Assembly (NCBI RefSeq): GCF_017916515.1
Contig: NZ_JAFMTA010000001.1
Coordinates: 1,054,001-1,118,000, forward strand
Length of the DNA stretch: 64,000 nucleotides
Source: Naasia sp. SYSU D00948
GTDB taxonomy: Bacteria; Actinomycetota; Actinomycetes; Actinomycetales; Microbacteriaceae
Reading direction: 5' to 3'
The translations under genes were made by a program, and so were the position numbers. Of the stretch, positions 25,294-36,975 are shown piece after piece. Numbering within the stretch: the first letter of the stretch is position 1; each line of letters begins with the position of its first letter. Under the pieces are notes generated by a model. That model was given only the letters and a program-made list of their open reading frames with translations. It had not been told where the DNA came from and searched no databases.

Positions 25294-26793
25294 TCACTTG
25301 ACGAGGGGGAAGAGGATCGTCTCGCGGATGCCGAGGCCGGTGAGCGCCATGAGGAGCCGGTCGATGCCCATCCCCATCCCCCCGGTCGGCGGCATGCCGT
25401 GCTCGAGGGCGCGGAGGAAGTCCTCGTCGACGCGCATGGCCTCCGGGTCCCCGCCGGCGGCAAGGCGCGCCTGCTCGAGGAAGCGCTCCCGCTGGATGAC
25501 CGGGTCGGTGAGCTCCGAGTAGCCGGTGGCGAGCTCGAAGCCGCGCACGTAGAGGTCCCACTTCTCGACGACGCCGCGCCGGCTCCGGTGGTCGCGGACG
25601 AGGGGCGACGTGTCCACGGGGAAGTCCCGCACGAAGGTCGGGGCGGTGAGGCCCGGCTTCACGTGGTGCTCCCAGAGCTCCTCGACCCACTTGCCCCGCA
25701 GGGGGTGCTCGAGCTCGATCTCGGCCTCCGCCGCGAGCTGCTCGAGCCGGCCGAGCGGGGTGGCGGGTGTGATCTCCTCGCCGACGGCCTCGCTGAGGGA
25801 CTCGTACATCCCGATCCGCGCCCACTCGCCGCCGAGGTCGTACTGCGTCCCGTCGGCCCAGGTCACGACCGTCGAGCCGGCGACCGCGAGGGCGGCCTTC
25901 TGCACGAGCTCCTGCGTGAGGTCGGCGATGCCGTTGTAGTCCGAGTAGGCCTGGTACGCCTCGAGCATCGCGAACTCGGGCGAGTGCGTGGAGTCCGCGC
26001 CCTCGTTGCGGAAGTTGCGGTTGATCTCGAAGATCCGCTCGAGCCCACCGACGGCGGCGCGCTTGAGGTAGAGCTCGGGCGCGATCCGCAGGTAGAGGTC
26101 GGTGTCGAAGGCGTTGCTGTGCGTGATGAAGGGCCGCGCCGTGGCGCCGCCCGGCTGCACCTGCAGCATCGGCGTCTCGAGCTCGAGGAAGTCGTGCTCG
26201 GCGAAGGTCGCGCGCAGGGACGCGACCACCGTCGCGCGGGCGCGGACGGTCTCCCGCGCCTGCTCGCGGACGATGAGGTCGAGGTAGCGAGCGCGGACGC
26301 GGGTCTCCTCGCTGAGCTCGGCATGCAGGTTGGGCAGCGGGCGCAGCGCCTTGGACGCGATCGCCCACGACGACACGAGGACGGACAGCTCGCCGCGGCG
26401 GGAGGCGATGACCTCCCCGGCCGTCTGCACGAGGTCACCGAGGTCGACGAGGTCCTTCCACCGCTCCAGCGACTCCTGGCCCACCTCCGCGAGGCTCAGC
26501 ATCACCTGGAGGCGCTCGCCCTCCCCCGACTGCAGGGCGGCGAAGACCAGCTTGCCGGTGATCCGCTGGTGCACGACTCGGCCGGCGAGGCTCACAGTGA
26601 CGGCCGTGCGCTGGTCGGGCTCGAGGTCGCCGAAGCGGGCACGGACGGCGCCGATGGTGTCGGTGACCGGGACGCCCACCGGATAGGCCTCGGCCCCCTC
26701 GCCCAGGAGTCGGCGCCGCTTCTCCAGGCGGACCGCCATCTGCTCGCTGACCTCGGCCTCGGTGGGCTCGGCGGCAAGGGACTGGTCGGTCAC
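25294..26793 (-). CDS. lysS: Lysyl-tRNA synthetase, class II
   Basis: A 499-residue class II LysRS with an N-terminal OB-fold (VSLAGRVVHQRITGKLVFAALQ) and a catalytic domain with motif 2 (FEINRNFRNEG) and motif 3 (GMGMGIDRLLMALTG). It charges tRNA-Lys with lysine in the cytosol. GTG at 26793 follows GAGGAG at a good distance. It is 104 bases downstream of panC on the same strand, and is followed closely by the 48-residue small gene. Confidence 0.97.
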   Translation of the reverse strand: MTDQSLAAEPTEAEVSEQMAVRLEKRRRLLGEGAEAYPVGVPVTDTIGAVRARFGDLEPDQRTAVTVSLAGRVVHQRITGKLVFAALQSGEGERLQVMLSLAEVGQESLERWKDLVDLGDLVQTAGEVIASRRGELSVLVSSWAIASKALRPLPNLHAELSEETRVRARYLDLIVREQARETVRARATVVASLRATFAEHDFLELETPMLQVQPGGATARPFITHSNAFDTDLYLRIAPELYLKRAAVGGLERIFEINRNFRNEGADSTHSPEFAMLEAYQAYSDYNGIADLTQELVQKAALAVAGSTVVTWADGTQYDLGGEWARIGMYESLSEAVGEEITPATPLGRLEQLAAEAEIELEHPLRGKWVEELWEHHVKPGLTAPTFVRDFPVDTSPLVRDHRSRRGVVEKWDLYVRGFELATGYSELTDPVIQRERFLEQARLAAGGDPEAMRVDEDFLRALEHGMPPTGGMGMGIDRLLMALTGLGIRETILFPLVK

Positions 26794-26897
26794 GCGGGAT
26801 CTCCTCGGCGGTGGTGGGGCCCGTCCACGCTACCGCGCGCCGGGACGAGGTCCGCCCCCTCGGGCGGCGCAGGAGACCCGGCGCGACGGCGACCCGG

Positions 26898-27773
26898 TCA
26901 GGCGAGGACGATGAGCTCGTTGTCGATCAGGCGGGTGCCGCCGACGGTGGCGGCGATGACGGCGAGAGCGCGCCCGCGGTGGTCGTCGTCGACCGGCTGG
27001 AAGGTGGCGGGGTCGACGATCGCGAGGTAGTCGAGCTGCACGAGCGGCTCCCCCATCAGGGCCGACTGGGCCGCGGCGACCGCCGCGTCGACGCCCCGAT
27101 CGGCGGCGGAGGCCGCCGCCTCCAGCGCCGAGGACAGCGCGCGGGCCGCGATCCGGGCCCGTGGATCGAGCCGCCGGTTGCGGCTGGAGAGCGCGAGGCC
27201 GTCTGACTCCCGCACGGTCTCGACCACCTCGACGGTCACCGGGAAGTCGAGGTCGCGCACCATCCGCTTCACCAGGAACACCTGCTGCGCGTCCTTCTGC
27301 CCGAAGACGACCACGTCGGGCCCGACGATGTTGAGGAGCTTCGCCACGACGGTGAGGACGCCCTCGAAGTGCCCGCGCCGGCTGCGCCCCTCGAGGTCGT
27401 TCGCCACCGGTCCCCCGGTGACGCGGACGACCGTGGGCCCGTCCGGGTACATCGCCCGCTCCGTCGGGGCGAACACGAGGTCGACGCCTTCCCCGGCGAG
27501 CGCGGCGACGTCGGCCTCGAGGTCCCTCGGGTACAGCGCGAGGTCATCCGGCTGGCCGAACTGGAGCGGGTTGACGAAGATCGACACCACGACGATGTCG
27601 GCGAGGGAGGCGGCATGGCGGACCAGGGCCAGGTGACCGTCGTGGAGCGCCCCCATGGTCGGGACGAGCGCGACGCGCGGCGTCGGGGTGCCGCGCTGCG
27701 CGGCGGCGGCGCGGGCGGTGCGCACCGCGGAGCGGATGGCGTCGATGTCCGACGCCACGACCGGGCCGGTCAC
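26898..27773 (-). CDS. panC: Pantothenate synthetase
   Basis: A 291-residue enzyme that joins pantoate and beta-alanine with ATP, the last step of pantothenate synthesis. It shows the VPTMGALHDGH nucleotide-binding block (HxGH type), FVNPLQFG and LALSSRN, all typical. The GTG start overlaps the stop of the DUF2520 gene (GTGA). This pairing with a Rossmann DUF2520 protein is widespread in actinobacteria. Confidence 0.96.
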   Translation of the reverse strand: MTGPVVASDIDAIRSAVRTARAAAAQRGTPTPRVALVPTMGALHDGHLALVRHAASLADIVVVSIFVNPLQFGQPDDLALYPRDLEADVAALAGEGVDLVFAPTERAMYPDGPTVVRVTGGPVANDLEGRSRRGHFEGVLTVVAKLLNIVGPDVVVFGQKDAQQVFLVKRMVRDLDFPVTVEVVETVRESDGLALSSRNRRLDPRARIAARALSSALEAAASAADRGVDAAVAAAQSALMGEPLVQLDYLAIVDPATFQPVDDDHRGRALAVIAATVGGTRLIDNELIVLA

Positions 27774-28516
27774 TGGTCCTCCCGCAGCTCGTCGAAGCCG
27801 TCAGGGGGAAGATCGGCCAGATCGATGCTATCCGGCTGGGCCCGGCTCAGCGCGTCCTCGACGGTCGACCGCGCGAGCGAGCTGAGCACCCGACCGGGTG
27901 CCTCGACGCCGAGGCCGGAGAGGATGCGTGCCGCCTGCTCGATGACCGAGCGCGAGAAGGTGGACACCGTCTCGATCGCCTCGGCGTAGACCGGCCGGTC
28001 CTCCTCGGCGATCAGGACCGGCTCGCCGCCCATCTCGACGACGAGGGCCTGTCCGATGGGCTGGACCGGCGTGGGCGCCGTGACGGCGAACCAGGTCTCG
28101 GCGAGGCGGGTGAGGTCGAGGCTCGTCCCCGTGAAGGACATCGCCGGATGGATCGCCAGCGGGATCGCGCCGGCGGCCGTGGCCGGCGCGAGGACGCGGG
28201 TGCCGTACCGCGCGGCGGTGTGCACGACGAGCTGACCGGCCTGCCAGCCTCCTGTTGCGGCGAGGCCGTCGACGAGGCCGGGGAGCTCATCCGGGGGGAC
28301 GGCGAGGAGCACGAGCTCGCTGCGCTCCACGACCTCCGGCACGGGGAGGATGGGCACGCCCGGCAGGAGGGCCTCCGCCCTCTCGCGGTTCGCGGTCGAG
28401 ATCGCCGATATTCCGGTGACGGCATGTCCCGCTCCGGCGAGCGCCGCTCCGAGCACGGCGCCCACGCGACCCGCGCCCACCACGCCGACTCCGAGGCGCC
28501 CGGATCGGGCGCGCAT
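27770..28516 (-). CDS. Rossmann-fold DUF2520 protein
   Basis: A 248-residue protein with an N-terminal NAD(P)-binding fold (GVVGAGRVGAVLGAALAGAGH) and the DUF2520 C-terminal helical domain (AIHPAMSFTGTSLDL, AARILSGLGVE). Such proteins are coupled to panC in many actinobacteria. A ketopantoate-reductase-like or other pantothenate role is often proposed but not shown. Start ATG overlaps the stop of the upstream PH-domain gene (ATGA) and its own stop overlaps the panC start. Confidence 0.85.
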   Translation of the reverse strand: MRARSGRLGVGVVGAGRVGAVLGAALAGAGHAVTGISAISTANRERAEALLPGVPILPVPEVVERSELVLLAVPPDELPGLVDGLAATGGWQAGQLVVHTAARYGTRVLAPATAAGAIPLAIHPAMSFTGTSLDLTRLAETWFAVTAPTPVQPIGQALVVEMGGEPVLIAEEDRPVYAEAIETVSTFSRSVIEQAARILSGLGVEAPGRVLSSLARSTVEDALSRAQPDSIDLADLPPDGFDELREDQ

Positions 28517-30063
28517 CAGACGGCTCCCCTCGCCGAGTTCCAGCGGTGGGTCGTGTCGGCGGCGCCCGAGGTGACCGCGGCGGCCGCGAGGTCCTGGAAC
28601 AGGACGACCGCGGTGCCCTGGTCGATGACCTCGAGTCGCGGCAGGATCGGGCCTGCCACGGTGTGGGCGTGCAGCCCGGCGAGCCCGAGCGAGCGCTGCA
28701 GCGGCCCCTGGACCAGCGCCACGCTCTGCAGGCGGGCCTGGGGGACGAAGACGAGCGAGCGCCAGACCGCCCCGCGGCGCAGGACGAGCTCGGACGCGGT
28801 GAGGGTGAAGCCGGTCCGGCGCCAGGAGAACGGCCGCAGCCAGCGGGCCCGCTGCGGCGCGTTGACGAAGCCGTCCTCCCCGCCGCGGCCGATCATCCCC
28901 GCCTCGAGCAGGTGTCCCCCGGGGTCTTCGCCGGGAAGGTCGGGAAGGACGAGCGCGAGGACCCGCGCGACGTCGGCCCGCGTGCCGACCGGGAGCAGCG
29001 TGGTGGCGGGGGTGGCGCCGCCGGAGCCGAGGCGCGTGCTCGCGAGGTTCGTCGTGATCTGCCACCACCCGGCGGGACGCCACAGCAGCGGCTGCCGGAC
29101 GGAGATCGCGTGGATGCGGCCCGGTGGGATCGTCTGGTTGCTCGTCGACAGGAGTCCGTGCCCGACCCGGACCCCGTTCGGCGTGCCCGCGATGCTGTAG
29201 CGGAGGCTGCGGGTGAACCGGTTCACGAGGAAGCCGCCCATGCCGATCACGGCGGGGAACGCGCCGAGCAGGAAGAACCAGTTGCCGGAGAGCACGGCCC
29301 ACGGCACTCCGAGGCCGAGGAACAGCACGAGGAACACCGTCGCCTCGCTGAGGAGCAGGGAGCCGACGATCCGCCCGGGCGGGATGTGCACCACCGACTC
29401 GGGCGGCGCCTCCGCGGGATCGAGCTCGGGCGCGAGGAGCTCGCCGACGCGGCGCTCGAGGAGGCCCGTGCGCGCCTCGGCGACGGCCTCGGCGCCGCCT
29501 CGCTGCGCGCCCGACGCGAGCGTGAGCACGTCCCGGCGCAGGGCGTCGGCGGGTGCCGATCCGAGGTAGGCCAGGCGCACGTTCGCGTCCTGGCCGGCCA
29601 CGGACACCTCGAGCCGCGCGGCGCCGAAGAGCCGGGCGAAGAACGGGCGGCTGATGCTGATGCCCTGGATGCGGTCGAGGCGCGCCTGGCGGTGCGTGCG
29701 GAACAGGATCCCGGACCGCATCTCGACGACCTCGTCGGTGACCCGGAACTGGTGGAAGCGCCAGGACAGGTAGAAGCCGACGAGCCCGACCAGGAGCAGG
29801 GCGATGACGATCCCGAGGGCGGGGAGCAGCAGCCCGCGATCGATCAGCAGGTCGATCGGGTCCTCCTCCTGGAACCCGACGACCAGCTCGAGGAAACGGT
29901 CGCGGAAGTTCGCGACGAGGAGGCCGAGCACCGCGAGGAACGCCACCCCGCCGCGCAGGAGCGGGGTGGCCGGGTGCAGACGGTGCCACCGGCCGTCCGC
30001 GAGGGCGCCCGGTTCGGTCGCCGGCGTCCCTGCCGCGAGGGGCAGATCGGGAGTGTCCGTCAC
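28516..30063 (-). CDS. Large bacterial PH-domain (YdbT-like) membrane protein
   Basis: A 515-residue membrane protein with two pairs of hydrophobic segments (about residues 35-55 and 85-110, then about 250-295) and three bPH2-type beta-barrel blocks, each opening with the pattern seen in FHQFRVTDEVVEMRSGILFRT, RSLRYSIAGTPNGVRVGHGL and RTGFTLTASELVLRRGAVWR. This is the layout of YdbT. Its GTG start overlaps the smaller PH protein gene (GTGA). In Bacillus the YdbS/YdbT pair affects antibiotic resistance; the actinobacterial role is unknown. Confidence 0.85.
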   Translation of the reverse strand: MTDTPDLPLAAGTPATEPGALADGRWHRLHPATPLLRGGVAFLAVLGLLVANFRDRFLELVVGFQEEDPIDLLIDRGLLLPALGIVIALLLVGLVGFYLSWRFHQFRVTDEVVEMRSGILFRTHRQARLDRIQGISISRPFFARLFGAARLEVSVAGQDANVRLAYLGSAPADALRRDVLTLASGAQRGGAEAVAEARTGLLERRVGELLAPELDPAEAPPESVVHIPPGRIVGSLLLSEATVFLVLFLGLGVPWAVLSGNWFFLLGAFPAVIGMGGFLVNRFTRSLRYSIAGTPNGVRVGHGLLSTSNQTIPPGRIHAISVRQPLLWRPAGWWQITTNLASTRLGSGGATPATTLLPVGTRADVARVLALVLPDLPGEDPGGHLLEAGMIGRGGEDGFVNAPQRARWLRPFSWRRTGFTLTASELVLRRGAVWRSLVFVPQARLQSVALVQGPLQRSLGLAGLHAHTVAGPILPRLEVIDQGTAVVLFQDLAAAAVTSGAADTTHRWNSARGAV

Positions 30064-30542
30064 AGCCCGACCCGGCGCGTCTCGGCGAGCTCGACGAGAC
30101 GGTCGCGCAGCTCCTCGGCCTCCGCCTCGGGAAGGCCCGGGATCGTCACCCCCGTCGCGGCCGCGGCCGTGACGAACTTGAGCTCGGAGAGGCCGAGGGC
30201 CCGGGACAGGGGCCCCCGGTTGATGTCGATGAGCTGCATGCGGCCGTAGGGGATCGCGACGAAGCGCTGGAAGAGCAGCCCACGGCGGAACAGCAGGTCG
30301 TCCTCGCGGAGCTGGTACCCGTAGGAGCGGACGCGCCGCGGCACCACAGCCATCATGGCGAGCGCGATGAGCGCGGCGGCGCCGAACACCGCGGCCATGA
30401 AGCCGATGCCGACGACGTACGCTCCGACGGCGAGGGCCCCGGCGAAGAGCGTGCTGCCGGCGGCTCCCGCCAGCTCCACGCCGATCTGCTTCGGGGAGAC
30501 CCGCCTCCACTCGCCGGCGGCCGGCTCCACCCCTGTCACCAT
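30060..30542 (-). CDS. Small bacterial PH-domain (YdbS-like) membrane protein
   Basis: A 160-residue protein with two hydrophobic segments (about residues 25-70) and one bPH2 domain (SYGYQLREDDLLFRRGLLFQ, AIPYGRMQLIDINRGPLSRALGL). It is the YdbS-type partner of the following larger PH protein, with a four-base overlap. Confidence 0.87.
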   Translation of the reverse strand: MVTGVEPAAGEWRRVSPKQIGVELAGAAGSTLFAGALAVGAYVVGIGFMAAVFGAAALIALAMMAVVPRRVRSYGYQLREDDLLFRRGLLFQRFVAIPYGRMQLIDINRGPLSRALGLSELKFVTAAAATGVTIPGLPEAEAEELRDRLVELAETRRVGL

Positions 30543-30546
30543 GCGC

Positions 30547-31026
30547 CTATTCTCTCGGCAGATCGAGGGCGGGCGTCGCCTCCGCCTCGTCCTCCGGCGG
30601 GAGCCGGCACCAGTGCTCGACGAGCAGCCCGCACCCGACGAGCGCCGCGGACGCGAGGATCGTGACCGCGGTCGCGAGGAGCGCGCCGACCGGCGGCAGG
30701 ACCGGCCTGCTCAGGAAGTAGATCCCGACGCCGATCGCCATGCCGCCGAGGAGGGAGCCGGCGAGCGTCGACGCCTTCGCCAGGAGCAGCACTCGCATCG
30801 CCCGGAAGGGGTCCACGCGGCGCCGGGCCTTGCCCTGGAGGAGCTGGCGGATGGGCCACCCCGCGGCGACGACGGCCGCGCCGATCGCGGCGAGCGCCAC
30901 CGGGAGCGTGTACGGCGGGACGAGAGCCGGGCGCCCGCCGGCGGCGAGGCCGACCTCGAGCAGCCAGCCGAGCACCGCTCCCGCGACGGCGAGGGCGGCC
31001 GGCAGGGCGAAGCCGGTCCGCCTCAT
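30547..31026 (-). CDS. DUF3180 membrane protein
   Basis: A 159-residue protein with four hydrophobic segments, matching the actinobacterial DUF3180 family that sits directly behind folK. The basic loop GKARRRVDPFRAMRVLLLAKAS between helices 2 and 3 is characteristic. Its ATG overlaps the folBK stop (ATGA). Function unknown. Confidence 0.85.
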   Translation of the reverse strand: MRRTGFALPAALAVAGAVLGWLLEVGLAAGGRPALVPPYTLPVALAAIGAAVVAAGWPIRQLLQGKARRRVDPFRAMRVLLLAKASTLAGSLLGGMAIGVGIYFLSRPVLPPVGALLATAVTILASAALVGCGLLVEHWCRLPPEDEAEATPALDLPRE

Positions 31027-31859
31027 GCGTCCGCCCCGGTGAGCGCTGCGAGCAGAGCATCCACCCGGCCCACGCCGGGGAGGACGGCGTCGGGATCCGC
31101 CAGGAGCCACGGACGGAGCACGAACTCGCGCTCGGCCGCGCGGGGATGCGGCAGCTGCAGTTCCCCGGAGCTAGTGCGCCGGTCGCCGTAGGCGATGAGG
31201 TCGAGGTCGAGCGTGCGGTCCCCCCAGCGCTCGGTGCGCTCGCGCCCGTGCGCGCGCTCGATCGAGAGGAGCTCCCGCAGGAGCCGCCGGGGCCCGAGGT
31301 CGCTCAGGCCGACGACGACCTGGTTCAGGTACCCGGGCTTGCCGGGATCCTCTCCGGCGAGGGTGACGGCGACGGTCTCGAGGGCCGGCGACTCCGCGGT
31401 CACGGTGAGGCCGGGGAGGGCTCGGAGCCGCTCGACAGCGGAGGCGAGCAGCGCCTGCCGATCCCCGAGGTTGCTGCCGAGCGCGATCACGACGGGCTCG
31501 GGCCGGACCCGGCGGATGACGACGCTCACGTCCTCGAACGCTACCGTGATCGGCGCGTGCGGCTTGTGCACCGTCACCCGCACTTCGCGGACCCGCTCGT
31601 GGCGAAGCACGGTGTCCGCGATCCGGGCGGCCAGGGTCTCGATCAGGTCGACGGGGTCGCCGGCCACGACGGCGGCGACCTCCTCCGCCAGCTCGCCGTA
31701 GTGCACGGTGTCGCTCACGTCGTCCGACGCCGCGGCCGCGCGCAGGTCCACCCTCAGGTCGAGGTCGATGAGGAAGTCCTGCCCCTCGGCGCGCTCGTGG
31801 GCGAGCACGCCGTGACGGCCGAACACGCGCAGCCCGCGCAGGCGGATGCGGTCGCTCAC
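31023..31859 (-). CDS. folBK: Bifunctional dihydroneopterin aldolase / HPPK
   Basis: A 278-residue fusion of two folate enzymes. Residues 1-118 are dihydroneopterin aldolase (RIRLRGLRVFGRHGVLAHE, DTVHYGELAEEV, VTVHKPHAPI). Residues 122-278 are hydroxymethyl-dihydropterin pyrophosphokinase (VVIALGSNLGDR, PRRLLRELLSIERAHGR, RTLDLDLIAYG). It makes the pyrophosphate substrate used by FolP. GTG start overlaps the folP stop. Confidence 0.95.
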   Translation of the reverse strand: MSDRIRLRGLRVFGRHGVLAHERAEGQDFLIDLDLRVDLRAAAASDDVSDTVHYGELAEEVAAVVAGDPVDLIETLAARIADTVLRHERVREVRVTVHKPHAPITVAFEDVSVVIRRVRPEPVVIALGSNLGDRQALLASAVERLRALPGLTVTAESPALETVAVTLAGEDPGKPGYLNQVVVGLSDLGPRRLLRELLSIERAHGRERTERWGDRTLDLDLIAYGDRRTSSGELQLPHPRAAEREFVLRPWLLADPDAVLPGVGRVDALLAALTGADA

Positions 31860-32671
31860 GCGGGCACCCCCCGCCACGCGTCGACGACGTCGAGCGCGGC
31901 CGCGGTTCCCGCGACGTCGTGGACGCGGACCGCCCACACGCCCTGGAGCGCGAGCAGCGCACTGGTGACGGCGGTGGGGAGGTCACGCGCGGCCGGGTCC
32001 TCGGCCCCCGAGAGGGACGGCAGGCCGCCGAGGAACCGCTTCCGGGAGACGCCGACGAGGAGGGGATGACCGAGCTCCTGGAGCGCGCCCAGGCCGGCGA
32101 GCACACGCCAGTTGTGCTCGGACTCCTTGGCGAAGCCGATGCCCGGGTCGAGCACGATGCGATCGGCGGCGATCCCCTGGTCGATCAGCGCCTGCACGCG
32201 CGCGGCGAGCTCGTCGCGCACTTCGAGCACCACGTCGTCGTAGACCGCTCGGGCGGACATGGCCGCGCTGTGCCCGCGCCAGTGCATGACGACGAACGGG
32301 ACGCGGGCGGACGCGACGACCTCGGGCATGGCGGGGTCGGCCAGCCCGCCCGACACGTCGTTGACGATCCCGGCACCCGCGGCGAGCGCGGCGCGGGCGG
32401 TGTCCGCGTTCATCGTGTCGATGCTCACGCGAACCCCCTGCTCGGCGAGCGCGGCGACGACGGGGAGGACGCGACGCTGCTCCTCCTCGGCAGCCACGCG
32501 CCCGGCGCCGGGCCTCGTCGACTCCCCGCCGATGTCCACCCAGTCCGCGCCGTCGGCGACCAGCCGCAGTCCCTGCCTCACCGCGGCATCGGGGTCGGCG
32601 AAGCGGCCGCCGTCGCTGAACGAGTCGGGCGTGACGTTGAGGATGCCGAAGACGAGGGGCCGCTCAGGCAT
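31856..32671 (-). CDS. folP: Dihydropteroate synthase
   Basis: A 271-residue DHPS with GILNVTPDSFSDGG, the GGESTRPGA loop, SIDTMNADTA, NDVSGG and the C-terminal RVHDVAGTAAA. It condenses the pterin pyrophosphate with p-aminobenzoate and is the sulfonamide target. It overlaps folE by eight bases and folBK by four. Confidence 0.96.
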   Translation of the reverse strand: MPERPLVFGILNVTPDSFSDGGRFADPDAAVRQGLRLVADGADWVDIGGESTRPGAGRVAAEEEQRRVLPVVAALAEQGVRVSIDTMNADTARAALAAGAGIVNDVSGGLADPAMPEVVASARVPFVVMHWRGHSAAMSARAVYDDVVLEVRDELAARVQALIDQGIAADRIVLDPGIGFAKESEHNWRVLAGLGALQELGHPLLVGVSRKRFLGGLPSLSGAEDPAARDLPTAVTSALLALQGVWAVRVHDVAGTAAALDVVDAWRGVPA

Positions 32672-33238
32672 CCCGGCCTCCACCGGTGAGGAGCGCGAAC
32701 GCCTCGGCGCGCAGAGCGGGGTCGGCGAAGTCCCCACGGGCCGCCACGGTGACGGCCGAGGCGCCGGCGGTCCGGGAGCCGCGCGCCCAGAGGCAGGAGT
32801 GGGACGCCGAGAGGACCACCAGCACGCCGCGGGCGGCGAGGCCCGCCTCCACCGCGGTCGCCAACTCCTCGGTGAGCCGCTCCTGGAGCTGCAGCCGGGA
32901 GGCGACGGCGTCCACGGCGCGGGCGATGCGGCCGAGCCCGGCCACGCTGTCCCGAGGGAGGTAGGCGACGCCCGCGGTGCCGGCGAACGGCAGCAGGTGG
33001 TGCTCACAGACGGACCGGAAGGGGATGTCGCGCAGCGCGACGGTCTCGGACGGCGGCTCGGCGAGCGCGACCGTCCCGTCCGCGAGGATCGCCGCGGCGT
33101 CCACGTCCGTCCCCGACAGCATCTCGGCGTACGCCTCCGCGACGCGGCCGGGGGTGCCGGCGAGGTCCGGGCGGTCGGCGCCGAGCGCGGCGAGGAGCTC
33201 TTCGACGGCGGCCCGGGCCCGGGCCTCGTCGAAGGGCA

Positions 33239-33239
<1 letters not shown>
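32664..33239 (-). CDS. folE: GTP cyclohydrolase I
   Basis: A 191-residue enzyme converting GTP to dihydroneopterin triphosphate, the entry step of folate synthesis. Zinc ligands lie in FRSVCEHHLLPFAG (Cys, His) and in SHSCLWARG (Cys). The latter replaces the more usual HxCMTMRG, but the cysteine and the RG are kept. The GTG start shares one base with the ftsH stop (TAGTG), so it is translated behind FtsH. Confidence 0.94.
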
Positions 33240-35245
<2,006 letters not shown>

Positions 35246-35319
35246 GATGCGACAAGGGTACAGCCCGGTTTCTGGGCCTCATCCGGTTGTTTCCCTAGGG
35301 CGAACCCGGAGACGCCCCC

Positions 35320-35883
35320 CTAATCGGAGGGCGTCGAGTACACGTGCGGCGCGAGGATCCCGACGCCCCGGAGGTTCCGGTACCGCTCGGCGTAGTCGAG
35401 CCCGTATCCGACGACGAACTCGTTGGGGATGTCGAAGCCGATGTACCGCGGATCCACCCGCATCTTGGCGGCCTCCGGCTTGCGGAGGAGAGCACACACC
35501 TCGACCGACTTGGGCCCGCGGGAGCGGAGATTCTCGAGCAGCCAGGAGAGCGTGAGCCCCGAGTCGATGATGTCCTCGACGATGAGCACCTGGCGGTCCT
35601 GCAGGTCGGTGTCGAGGTCCTTGAGGATGCGGACGACGCCGGAGGACTGCGTGCTCGAGCCGTAGGAGCTGACCGCCATCCAGTCCATCTGCACGGGAAG
35701 GGTGAGCTCGCGGGCCAGGTCGGCCATGACCATGACGGCGCCCTTCAGGACGCCGACGAGGAGGAGGTCCTGCCCCGCGTAGTCCCGCTCGATCTCCCGG
35801 CACATCTCCGCGATCCGCGCCTGGATCTGCTCCTCGGTGAACAGGAGGTCGACGAGGTCGTCCTGGATCTCAGCGGGGATCAT
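35320..35883 (-). CDS. hpt: Hypoxanthine phosphoribosyltransferase
   Basis: A 187-residue purine-salvage enzyme with the PRPP-binding loop [14 protein letters not shown] and the flexible-loop/PPi region [17 protein letters not shown]-terminal [20 protein letters not shown] is the HGPRT signature. It overlaps tilS by 14 bases, and 74 bases separate it from ftsH. The tilS-hpt-ftsH order is widely conserved in Gram-positive bacteria. Confidence 0.97.
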   Translation of the reverse strand: MIPAEIQDDLVDLLFTEEQIQARIAEMCREIERDYAGQDLLLVGVLKGAVMVMADLARELTLPVQMDWMAVSSYGSSTQSSGVVRILKDLDTDLQDRQVLIVEDIIDSGLTLSWLLENLRSRGPKSVEVCALLRKPEAAKMRVDPRYIGFDIPNEFVVGYGLDYAERYRNLRGVGILAPHVYSTPSD

Positions 35884-36907
35884 CGGGGGGCGTACCTCCA
35901 GGCTCGTGGTGCGGACCGGGCGCGGCGGAGAAGCACAGACGCCCCTCCCGTCGCTCCACTGTAATCCCGGGGAGGAAGACGGCTCCCTGACCGTGCCAGT
36001 CGCTGACCAGCCGCGCGACCGCGAGGGTTTGCGCTCTGCTCGGCGTGACGCCGAACTCGTTCTCCACGGCGAGCCGGATCACGCGCTGGCGGAGGGCGGG
36101 CGGGTTCGCCTCGAGGGCGGCCACCGGGAGGGCGATGCCCGCCTCGGCGTGCTCCGCGATCTCGATCACCCACTCGTCGGCGAGCGCGTCGAGGGCGGCG
36201 GCGTCCTCCCGGAGCTGCTCGGCGGTCCGCGCGAGGGCCTCCGCGACGCCGGGGCCGAGCTCGCGCTCGAGGACCGGCAGCACCCTGCGACGGACGCGGA
36301 CGCGGCGGTAGCGCTCGTCCGCGTTGTGCGGGTCCGTCCAGGGCTCGAGGCCGAGGTCCGCGCAGCAGGCCTCGGTGGCGCTGCGCGGGATGTCGAGGAG
36401 CGGGCGGAGCCACGGCGGGCTGTCGGTGCGCATGCCGGCGAGGGAATCCGGGCCGGAGCCGCGCGCGAGACCCAGGAGGACCGTCTCCGCCTGGTCGTCG
36501 CGCGTGTGCCCGAGCAGGACCCGGACGGCGCCGGTCGCCTCCGCGGCCTCCCGGAGGGCGCGGTAGCGGGCGTCGCGCGCCGCGGCCTCGGGCCCGCCTG
36601 GACCGTCGACCGTCACCCGGACGACGAGGACGGGATCGAGTCCCAGCGCCTCCGCCTCGTCGCGGGCGCGCCGGGCGACGTCCGCCGATCCGTCCTGGAG
36701 GCCGTGGTCGACGACGACGGCGCCCGCACGGAATCCCGCCCGGGGAGCCTCGAAGGCGGTGGCGGACGCCAGGGCCAGGGAGTCCGCGCCCCCGCTCAGC
36801 GCCACCAGCAGCAGCCGCGCGTCACCGGCGCCCAGGGGCGCGAAAGCGGTGCGGACAGCCCGGCGCACGTCGGCGATCGCCGGCGTCAGACGTGGCCGGG
36901 AGGGCAT
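35870..36907 (-). CDS. tilS: tRNA(Ile)-lysidine synthetase
   Basis: A 345-residue enzyme that converts cytidine 34 of tRNA-Ile(CAU) to lysidine. The PP-loop SGGADSLAL is near residue 40, followed by [20 protein letters not shown] and a helical C-terminal part of actinobacterial size. ATG at 36907 lies six bases behind TAACGT, without a ribosome site, suggesting a leaderless transcript. That -10 is shared with the divergent ppa gene. Confidence 0.95.
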   Translation of the reverse strand: MPSRPRLTPAIADVRRAVRTAFAPLGAGDARLLLVALSGGADSLALASATAFEAPRAGFRAGAVVVDHGLQDGSADVARRARDEAEALGLDPVLVVRVTVDGPGGPEAAARDARYRALREAAEATGAVRVLLGHTRDDQAETVLLGLARGSGPDSLAGMRTDSPPWLRPLLDIPRSATEACCADLGLEPWTDPHNADERYRRVRVRRRVLPVLERELGPGVAEALARTAEQLREDAAALDALADEWVIEIAEHAEAGIALPVAALEANPPALRQRVIRLAVENEFGVTPSRAQTLAVARLVSDWHGQGAVFLPGITVERREGRLCFSAAPGPHHEPGGTPPDDPR

Positions 36908-36911
36908 CCAC

Positions 36912-36919
36912 TAACGTTA
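36912..36919. promoter_or_regulatory. Palindromic shared -10 of tilS and ppa
   Basis: TAACGTTA is a perfect palindrome, so each strand reads TAACGT, a TANNNT -10 box. On the minus strand it ends six bases before the tilS ATG; on the plus strand it stands about 60 bases before the ppa ATG. No strong -35 is seen on either side. Confidence 0.55.
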
Positions 36920-36975
36920 TTGCGTCCGCGGACACCTCCCCATCCGCCCATCCGACTCTCAGGAGAGCCCCCGTC